Source: Alphaproteobacteria bacterium (GTDB lineage: Bacteria; Pseudomonadota; Alphaproteobacteria; RF32; CAG-239). From it: 13,110 bases of DNA. The notes beneath the pieces were generated by a model that saw only the letters and a program-made list of their open reading frames with translations, had not been told where the DNA came from and searched no databases. Below, in pieces: positions 7,798 through 13,110 of this stretch. Location: positions 1 through 13,110 of the forward strand of contig JAFVBT010000012.1 of the NCBI GenBank assembly GCA_017479785.1. Direction: 5' to 3'. The first letter of the stretch is position 1. Each line of letters starts with the position of its first letter. The position numbers and the translations under genes are program-made.

Positions 7798-9034
7798 AAA
7801 TTTCTCCTTTATATGTCCAGCTACTGTTGTTTATGTCGTATGTTACGGTTTTAATTGATAATCCCGAAAATCTCATCAATAACTCAATCCAGTTCAAAGG
7901 GTCATTATTGGATTGAATCATAAATTCCACCAAATCATAGGTGTTTCCGCGCGGAGATACCCAATTTTTTTGCGTAATCTTAATATTGACACCCAATGTT
8001 TGATTTATATCATTGATGATATTGGTTAAATCTACCACATTATATTCCGGCGGCGAGTTTAAAGTACTTATTTCGCCTATAGGCATGGTCACCATTACCG
8101 TGTTACCGTCAGATGAAATAACACGGGAAGAAAAATCCACCCCTGAGACATTAAGTGCTTGTTCCATCCATGTTAAGCGCCCGAGTTCACGTCTCCATGA
8201 AGTAACCAACCCGGAGGAAGCATCACACGTTACACCTTCCAATTTCCAACCCGGAACGGTTATTTGTACAACCTTTTTGACGGCCTGATAGCAATTACGC
8301 ATTACATCAATCGGGTTTTCCAATTTTTCCCATGGTTTAGCTTCCGGCGGTACATAAACCGGCGCTTCAACCTGTTCAACCGGCGCAATAACCGGCGCTT
8401 CCGGCGCCGTAAAGAACATACTTTGAATGGTAGAATAACCGAACCATGCAATAATGGCAAAACCGACAATAATAATGCCCAGCATAAGATTATCATTGCT
8501 GGCATTGATTTTATCAAGATTTACTTGTAAACCTTTTTCCAGCAATGATGCCAAGCTGTCCGTGCGTGCTTCTTCTATACCCCATTCGGCCGGTGCAAAA
8601 AGTGCTTCCCAATCCGGAACGGCCAACATGGAAATGAACTGATCTTTTGCATCTCTCTCATCAACGAACAGCGTATCACCATCAGACAAAATAACATCGT
8701 TTCTAAAACAAATGTACCACCAACCGGTATCAACTTTGAATACACCCAAAAAGGAAGGAACGTTGCCCAAACCCGTTACCAAAGCGATGGCTGCCGATGT
8801 CAGACCGCGTGTAAAGCCTTGTGAAGATGAACACAAGCCGAATTGCGGGGATTTACCTTTACGCGCCACATATAAATCGGCACCTTCCAAAATATTTTCG
8901 GCAGCTTCCTTTACTTCAGGTAAAGGATTGTCACTGTTAATCAAAGGCTGCCAGAAAAGGCTTGCCGCATAAACGACGCCGTTTTCGGTGAAAGACGACT
9001 TCCAAGCCTTTTCTTCTGTAGAATTCTCAGCCAC
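7775..9034 (-). CDS. pilO: PilO-type bitopic inner-membrane protein of type IVb pilus (GTG start)
   Basis: A 419-residue protein with one membrane helix at about 183-203. The N-terminal cytoplasmic part (1-182) has the PilO/TcpD pattern: VARKGKSPQFGL, then 'GWWYICFRNDVILSDGDTLF' and an 'DWEALFAPAEWGI' segment. After the helix comes a Pro/Ala/Val-rich linker (about 209-234) and a periplasmic domain (about 235-419) that begins with a 'CYQAVKKV' helix and 'VPGWKLEGVTC'. The family (PAP_PilO) joins the cytoplasmic ATPase and platform to the periplasmic PilP-secretin complex. The start is a GTG at 9034-9032 with AAGGAG seven bases upstream (9047-9042); there is no in-frame ATG near it. It starts 16 bases after the pilN stop and its end overlaps pilP by 23 bases. 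No key segment seems to be missing. Confidence 0.86.
   Translation of the reverse strand: MAENSTEEKAWKSSFTENGVVYAASLFWQPLINSDNPLPEVKEAAENILEGADLYVARKGKSPQFGLCSSSQGFTRGLTSAAIALVTGLGNVPSFLGVFKVDTGWWYICFRNDVILSDGDTLFVDERDAKDQFISMLAVPDWEALFAPAEWGIEEARTDSLASLLEKGLQVNLDKINASNDNLMLGIIIVGFAIIAWFGYSTIQSMFFTAPEAPVIAPVEQVEAPVYVPPEAKPWEKLENPIDVMRNCYQAVKKVVQITVPGWKLEGVTCDASSGLVTSWRRELGRLTWMEQALNVSGVDFSSRVISSDGNTVMVTMPIGEISTLNSPPEYNVVDLTNIINDINQTLGVNIKITQKNWVSPRGNTYDLVEFMIQSNNDPLNWIELLMRFSGLSIKTVTYDINNSSWTYKGEIYELQSEK
8358..8407. repeat. Short degenerate ACCGGCGC repeats in the PilO linker
   Basis: Four copies of (A/T)CCGGCGC begin at 8358, 8379, 8391 and 8400 on the plus strand. The intervals are multiples of three, so they encode repeated Ala-Pro-Val/Glu units in the periplasmic linker of PilO. 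This is simple-sequence expansion of a proline-rich spacer. Confidence 0.6.
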
Positions 9035-9041
9035 TTGTGTT

Positions 9042-9047
9042 CTCCTT
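9042..9047 (-). promoter_or_regulatory. Ribosome binding site supporting the GTG start of pilO
   Basis: AAGGAG on the minus strand ends seven bases before GTG (9034-9032). It lies in the 16-base gap between pilN and pilO and decides for GTG as start. Confidence 0.75.
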
Positions 9048-9050
9048 AGA

Positions 9051-10658
9051 CTAATCGTTCATTCTGGATTCCGGAGACAGCGGAGATTCCATAACAACCG
9101 GCGTTAACATAATAACAATGATTGTTCTGTCTCTTTGTGCGGTTTGCGAGCCACCCAACAGAGGGTTATCCGCACTTCCGACGCCTTTTTTATCCATGGT
9201 ATCTTCAACGCGCTCATAGCCGGCTAAAATTAACGTATCTCCGGATTTCATCGCAACTTCCTGCGTGAAACCGCGCGTCTCTATAACCGGATTTTGAATA
9301 TATTGACTGTCGCCTTCTTCTTCACCTTCTTCACTCTTCTTTGAAGAAGTGATATCAACGGCATCAAGTGACAACAAATCAGACAATGTCAAGTTAAAGA
9401 ACAACATAATACGGCCATGATCTAAAACACGAGGCAAAACGCTCATAGTGAAACCGGTTTCAATTTCTTCCGTATCAACGGAAATATCATAAGTATCGCT
9501 GTCACCGCTGTTTGTTTTGGTAATATCCGAGATGTAGTTTTGTGTTTTAACAACCTGAATCGGGGCCGGTTTGTTGTTCATCGTTGTTACCGTACCACTG
9601 GTAATCAGATTTGTTTGACCTTGTTGCGATAAAGCACCCATAGCTGCATCAACACTCCAGTGTTTTGAACTGATGCCCATTGTTAAACTACTGATATTAT
9701 TATCCAAACCGGTAGTTGTTGCAGCTGTAATATCTTTGATGGAACCGCGTCCGCCAAAGGTTGCACTCAAGTCAATACTGTATTGATCTTTGTTCTTAAT
9801 ATTAACTTGAATAACCTTTACGCTGATTGCAACTTGCTTTGACAGGCGATTGTTTTGTTCGGTGATATATTTTGCAACACGACGAATGTCTGTCGGTGTG
9901 GCAGTAATAGTGATTGTACCGTTACCCTTGTCCAAAACAATATTTGAATCCTGTGTAATCATAGAAGAAATAGTGCTTTGAATATTTGACCACAAATCCA
10001 TACCATCAATAGAACTGCTTTGCGAAATGCTTGATGCACCGCCCGAGCCGCCGACGGATACGCTGACTGACGGGTTTGTCGGTAATGTATAAATAGTAAA
10101 TGTTTTGGTAACATATTTGTAGAAATAGAATTGGTTTTTCTCATATTTCCACCAAATACCGAATCGGTTCGCAACCTCATCCAACAAGCCGCTGATAGGG
10201 CCTTTGTAGTTTACAATCATACGTGTGGAATCGGTCCATTGTGCACCTAAATCTTTCATAGACGGTTGGTTATTGTCGGCATTTTCAATGGCCGTTTCTT
10301 CCAATTCCGGCGCGTAGCGAACGGACAGAGAAGTGATTTTATTAATCATAGAACCGATTTCATATAACGTAATCGGACGGTTACTGATTAGGGTAATACC
10401 ATCTTTGGTTTCCAAATAAGCAGGTACAGGTTCGCCTTCAAACTCAATATTAGAGGTATCACAGAGCCAAATGTCGTTTTTAACACGTACAACATCATCC
10501 GGAATCGGATCACCGGGCACGGCACCTTTTTGTTTCAAATCCAACGCATCGGAGGCACGTTGAGCCATATCCTTATCCATTTCCGGATTTACGGAGCAGG
10601 CAACGGTTATGCCCAAAATACCAATAACGGCCAGTTTAATTAAATTAGTCATACGCAT
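9051..10658 (-). CDS. pilN: PilN-type outer-membrane secretin lipoprotein (R64 PilN family)
   Basis: A 535-residue protein. The signal segment (1-20) ends in TVAC, so Cys21 is the likely lipid site although the lipobox is imperfect (Thr at -3). About 85-180 form an STN-like N-terminal domain with 'ITLYEIGSMINKIT' and a 'GPISGLLDEVANRFGIWW' helix. About 185-285 form a further N domain carrying the R64-type signature: 'TFTIYTLP', a Gly/Ser-rich loop, 'GNGTITITATPTDIRRVAKY' and 'ISVKVIQV'. About 285-525 are the secretin beta domain, ending in 'GDTLILAGYER' and 'RTIIVIMLTPVVM'. It should form the outer-membrane ring through which the pilus passes. An acidic insert (about 438-452, EEGEEEGD) sits in the beta domain. 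The start at 10658 is chosen for its GGAGGA five bases upstream; a frame beginning at 10691 has none. The start overlaps the end of the TcpQ-like gene by 14 bases, implying translational coupling. Confidence 0.92.
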   Translation of the reverse strand: MRMTNLIKLAVIGILGITVACSVNPEMDKDMAQRASDALDLKQKGAVPGDPIPDDVVRVKNDIWLCDTSNIEFEGEPVPAYLETKDGITLISNRPITLYEIGSMINKITSLSVRYAPELEETAIENADNNQPSMKDLGAQWTDSTRMIVNYKGPISGLLDEVANRFGIWWKYEKNQFYFYKYVTKTFTIYTLPTNPSVSVSVGGSGGASSISQSSSIDGMDLWSNIQSTISSMITQDSNIVLDKGNGTITITATPTDIRRVAKYITEQNNRLSKQVAISVKVIQVNIKNKDQYSIDLSATFGGRGSIKDITAATTTGLDNNISSLTMGISSKHWSVDAAMGALSQQGQTNLITSGTVTTMNNKPAPIQVVKTQNYISDITKTNSGDSDTYDISVDTEEIETGFTMSVLPRVLDHGRIMLFFNLTLSDLLSLDAVDITSSKKSEEGEEEGDSQYIQNPVIETRGFTQEVAMKSGDTLILAGYERVEDTMDKKGVGSADNPLLGGSQTAQRDRTIIVIMLTPVVMESPLSPESRMND

Positions 10659-11367
10659 TTTCGTCCTCCATTGTTTCAATAACCAGAACACGGTTTCCTT
10701 TATAGAATGTTGCTATCGGTGCCGGTCTCGCGCGAGCGAAGGCTCTGACCAAAGCCGAAGCCACATCGGCAAAATTGCCACGGAACATTGCACCGGCATT
10801 TAAGGTATAATTACGATTGGTTTTCCAAATTAAGCGCCAACCGGCTTCTTCACTCCATTGCGTCAGAAGTTGTTTCAAACTCTGACCCTCTTCGGCCAAC
10901 CAATCTTTGTTTTGATCTTCTTGTTCGGAGGTTTCCGACGTTTGTTCGCCGTTTGTATAAGCAACCTGTTCAACGGACATAGACGCATTCGGATTATAAC
11001 CGAGCTCGGTTTCATAATCCACAACCTCATCTTCTATGGAAGGCGGCACGGCGGCAGAGATATTATTGCCGGCACCTGCTTGAGTTATACGATGATCACG
11101 CGGTGAACGTTCGCCATATTTGCGGAATTGCGCGGCGGTGCGGGTATAATTAATGTTTGACTCGTCATCGCATTCGCTGAAACCGGCTTCATTTTCCACA
11201 CAGACGGCCGTGTATTCCTGCTCGCTTGTGCAGATACCGTCGTCACATTCTTCTTGAACATAGTTCCTTTGATGACCGACACAACCGGTTGTTGTCAAAA
11301 CAACACCGACCAAGCCGGCTATAACCAGTTTGCTCATCGTCATAATATTTTCAAATTTGTTTCTCAT
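10645..11367 (-). CDS. pilL: TcpQ/PilL-type lipoprotein of type IVb pilus
   Basis: A 240-residue lipoprotein. The signal segment ends in a TTTGC lipobox with Cys29 as lipid site. A short acidic module follows with four more cysteines (41, 46, 56, 66), then a disordered Asn/Glu/Ser-rich region to about 150. The C-terminal domain (about 155-231) is a clear match to the TcpQ/PilL C-terminal pattern: 'DWLAEEGQSLKQLLTQW', 'AGWRLIWKTNRNYTLNAGAM', 'FRGNFADVASALVRAF', then a 'PAPIATFYKGNRVLVIE' strand pair. In Vibrio cholerae, TcpQ stabilises and localises the secretin TcpC; here the secretin pilN is the next gene. R64 PilL is longer and shares this C-terminal domain. The start has AGGA seven bases upstream; ATGs at codons 9 and 11 are possible but lack a site. 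It follows the first operon gene by 47 bases. Confidence 0.85.
   Translation of the reverse strand: MRNKFENIMTMSKLVIAGLVGVVLTTTGCVGHQRNYVQEECDDGICTSEQEYTAVCVENEAGFSECDDESNINYTRTAAQFRKYGERSPRDHRITQAGAGNNISAAVPPSIEDEVVDYETELGYNPNASMSVEQVAYTNGEQTSETSEQEDQNKDWLAEEGQSLKQLLTQWSEEAGWRLIWKTNRNYTLNAGAMFRGNFADVASALVRAFARARPAPIATFYKGNRVLVIETMEDENAYD
10664..10669 (-). promoter_or_regulatory. Ribosome binding site fixing the start of pilN
   Basis: GGAGGA on the minus strand lies five bases before ATG 10658-10656, inside the last codons of the upstream lipoprotein gene. It supports this start over an upstream in-frame ATG at 10691 and couples the two genes. Confidence 0.75.
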
Positions 11368-11414
11368 CGTATTTTCCTATAATACATGTTGAAATTGAAA
11401 TAGCAACACCAAAG

Positions 11415-12983
11415 TTAATACCAAGGGTTATATGTTTTAACGTTCTTGGCCTTTTCCTCCTCGGTTGCGTAGCGTACATTCCTAATAATAAAAGAGTTAG
11501 GCTCTCTGTCAGTAAAGAGCATATTGACTTTGCCATATTCAACGCCGTTGTTTGCTAAAATTCGGTAAAGCAAACGCAAGCGTTTTTGCTGCAATTCATA
11601 AGGTGCCGATTTTGCAATACGGATTTCCACGACAACGTTTTCATATTTGACGGCATTATCGGCAAAAGCCTTTATCCAATCAAGTGTTTGTCCGGAAATT
11701 TCCGCACGATTCGGCTGAAACGATAATTTCAGTTCCGTCGGCGTTACATTTTTTTTGCCGGCACCGAGCAACTTGCTGAAAATGGAATTGCTTTGATCGC
11801 TGTTGCTGAGTGCGTCGGAAGCATTACTTTGTTTATCCTTTGATTTAATGTCATCGGCCGATGTTTTCGGCTTAGCACTTGAAAACCATTCGGCAATACT
11901 GTCGGATAAGCTTTTTGAAACGGTTTCGTCTTCATCACTTACCGCGCGTCCGTCTAAATCCGGAATGTCTTCGCCCGATAAAATATCATTTTCGGATTGG
12001 CCGTCAGCGTTATTGTCCTTACTATTGTCTATGCTCGGCAAAGTTTTGTTGGCACGAAGTTCTTCTTCCAATCTTTTATTTTCTTCCGAAGTGGAAAATT
12101 GCGGTGTTAAATTGCGGTCATTGGCAATTTCTTCCGGAATCGGAATCAATAAATTTTTTTGCATTTTGTATGCGGTTTTACTTTCTTTAGTATTTTGATC
12201 TTCTTGAGGTTGCTCTGTTTTTGTTTCTTCATTGTTGCGTGCGGAAAAAGAGTTTTTTGCAACATGCTTATTTGCTGTTTCGGCAACATCCCACGGGTCG
12301 TCCAAATCAAAATTTTGTTCCGATTCGGCATGCCCGACGCTTTGAGCCTCGTCAGTTACGGCTGCTTGCTTTTTTATGCCTAAATTATTTAAAGCCACTC
12401 CGCCCGGCGCAAAAGCAACCTGACTATCCGAAGCTTCAGAGGAAACGGCAACGTTTTGGACATCTTCCGGTGCAAAATTGTGCATCAGCGGAATGGTAAA
12501 CACCGGTGCTTCGGAAGCATCGGCAATTTGCAATTCTTCATTTTCTGTTGTTGTTTCGGCAGACGTTTCGGTTTTCGGCTCGTCATTTTCGGCAACAACA
12601 ACTTCGCTTGCCGGTTCTTCACTTTCCGCGTTAACAACAGTGTCATCAAAAGAATCGTCATCGGCAATCAGCAAACCTTCTTCCGAAATTTCGGTTTTAT
12701 CGGAAGTACTATCGGAAACATCTTTCCCTTCTTCTTCATTTTGTTCAGAGGTTTTGTTTTCTGCATCAGCCTTTTCCAGCTGCTTAAACTTTTCGTAAAT
12801 AGCGTCATTTTCCTCGTTTGAAGCAAACAATTCTATGTTGCGCGGCTTAACTTCATTGATTGTTGTATCTGTTTGCTTATAATCAGCGGCAGACATAACC
12901 AAATAAGCCTTAGTTGCCGCAAACACGGCCGCTAAAGAAAGTAAGAAGCTCCCGACGAAGCATTTTAAACCAAATTTTGGCAT
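11415..12983 (-). CDS. Membrane-anchored acidic protein with divergent OmpA-like C-terminal domain
   Basis: A 522-residue protein I do not recognise as a named pil gene. Residues about 4-29 form one N-terminal membrane helix. About 35-410 are low-complexity and strongly acidic (Glu, Asp, Ser, Thr, Asn), predicted disordered, and periplasmic by topology. About 416-505 resemble an OmpA-like domain: a 'LKLSFQPNRAEISGQTLDWI' start, 'NVVVEIRIAKSA', a helix 'QQKRLRLLYRILANNGV' matching the usual S-x-x-R-A-x-x-V-x-x-x-L-x-x-x-G-V, and a final 'VNMLF' strand. The conserved Arg of that helix is present, but the Asp-containing loop is shortened, so peptidoglycan binding is unsure. The architecture suggests a link from inner membrane across the periplasm, much like TonB. 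Start 12983 is chosen for AGGA (12994-12991) seven bases upstream; a frame from 13040 would put 19 extra residues before the membrane helix. It is the first gene of the pil operon. Confidence 0.65.
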   Translation of the reverse strand: MPKFGLKCFVGSFLLSLAAVFAATKAYLVMSAADYKQTDTTINEVKPRNIELFASNEENDAIYEKFKQLEKADAENKTSEQNEEEGKDVSDSTSDKTEISEEGLLIADDDSFDDTVVNAESEEPASEVVVAENDEPKTETSAETTTENEELQIADASEAPVFTIPLMHNFAPEDVQNVAVSSEASDSQVAFAPGGVALNNLGIKKQAAVTDEAQSVGHAESEQNFDLDDPWDVAETANKHVAKNSFSARNNEETKTEQPQEDQNTKESKTAYKMQKNLLIPIPEEIANDRNLTPQFSTSEENKRLEEELRANKTLPSIDNSKDNNADGQSENDILSGEDIPDLDGRAVSDEDETVSKSLSDSIAEWFSSAKPKTSADDIKSKDKQSNASDALSNSDQSNSIFSKLLGAGKKNVTPTELKLSFQPNRAEISGQTLDWIKAFADNAVKYENVVVEIRIAKSAPYELQQKRLRLLYRILANNGVEYGKVNMLFTDREPNSFIIRNVRYATEEEKAKNVKTYNPWY

Positions 12984-13110
12984 CCTAAAATCCTGTTTTT
13001 TCAAATGGTTATATAGGCACACAGTGCGCCCAATCGCCAAGTCTTTGTTTGAAGATACATCACATTATGTTAAAATTGAGTTAATGCGTAAAACAAAGTT
13101 TTTTATAAGT
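12984..13110 (-). promoter_or_regulatory. Upstream region of the pil operon with two promoter candidates
   Basis: No gene is visible here. Minus-strand candidates: TTTACG (13092-13087) with 17 bases to CATAAT (13069-13064), and TTGGCG (13040-13035) with 19 bases to TATATA (13015-13010). Both are imperfect: the first has the better spacing, the second the better distance to the start codon. The region may continue past the window edge. Confidence 0.4.
13016..13030. promoter_or_regulatory. Operator-like inverted repeat upstream of the pil operon
   Basis: GGCACAC, one base, then GTGCGCC: six of seven base pairs are symmetric. It sits between the -35 and -10 boxes of the proximal promoter candidate, which is a typical repressor position. 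No regulator gene is in the window, so the role is inferred. Confidence 0.4.

Noticed and set aside
11368..11414. Possible internal promoter (TTGCTA, 16 bases, TATTAT) before the TcpQ-like gene
   Set aside because: Transcription would begin at or beyond the ribosome site, giving a transcript that could not be translated well. The gene is more likely served by the operon promoter.
11803..12821. Several plus-strand open frames of 90-130 codons opposite the first pil-operon gene
   Set aside because: The acidic low-complexity gene on the minus strand, rich in GAA/GAT codons, leaves few stops on the other strand. The frames are Ser/Phe-rich mirror products without starts or family signals.
2701..12983. 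Classifying the operon as a Dot/Icm type IVB secretion system
   Set aside because: No DotC, DotG, DotH, DotO or DotA-like protein is present. TcpQ, PilN, PilO and PilP patterns with GspE/GspF-type proteins point to a type IVb pilus; only the separate ATPase is DotB-like.
12984..13040. Longer N-terminus (19 more residues) for the first operon gene
   Set aside because: No ribosome site precedes the ATG at 13040, the extra residues would precede the membrane helix unnaturally, and the ATG at 12983 has AGGA at good spacing.

Overview
The window carries most of the assembly apparatus of a type IVb pilus or related secretion machine, of the R64 thin-pilus / toxin-coregulated-pilus (TcpQ-PilN-PilO-PilP-PilQ-PilR) type. 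It lies next to the start of an MsbA-like ABC exporter gene. The source is certainly Gram-negative, since there is an outer-membrane secretin, two lipoproteins and a lipid-A-exporter-like protein. DNA is moderately AT-rich and coding is dense. An alphaproteobacterium (for example an uncultured host-associated lineage) is my best guess, but that is inference. No 16S, tRNA or housekeeping marker is present to fix the taxon.

Layout: (1) 1-1560, minus strand, the first 520 codons of an ABC exporter with an unusual extra N-terminal extracytoplasmic domain; its nucleotide-binding domain lies beyond the left edge. (2) 1561-1714, a divergent promoter region. (3) 1715-2692, plus strand, a PilT/DotB/TraJ-type hexameric ATPase standing alone. 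(4) 2701-12983, minus strand, a tight seven-gene operon. In transcription order it holds: a membrane-anchored acidic protein with a divergent OmpA-like C-terminus; a TcpQ/PilL-type lipoprotein; the secretin PilN; the bitopic inner-membrane protein PilO; a greatly enlarged PilP; the assembly ATPase PilQ; the platform protein PilR; and, counted as an appended eighth reading frame on the same transcript, a PilS-like pilin-fold protein without the usual prepilin glutamate. Gaps range from a 23-base overlap to 47 bases. (5) 12984-13110, the operon's upstream region, with promoter candidates and a near-perfect 15-base inverted repeat.

How the parts should work together (family knowledge plus inference): PilQ powers assembly from the cytoplasmic side of PilR. 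PilO and PilP link the inner-membrane platform to the secretin PilN, which the TcpQ-like lipoprotein helps to place in the outer membrane. The pilin-like protein would be a minor or tip subunit, and the separate PilT/DotB-like ATPase could provide retraction or a second motor function. The first gene of the operon may bridge inner membrane and cell wall. No canonical major pilin, prepilin peptidase (PilU) or lytic transglycosylase (PilT of R64) is seen in the window, so they must lie elsewhere or the machine works differently.

No RNA genes, insertion sequences, CRISPR arrays or convincing rho-independent terminators were seen.
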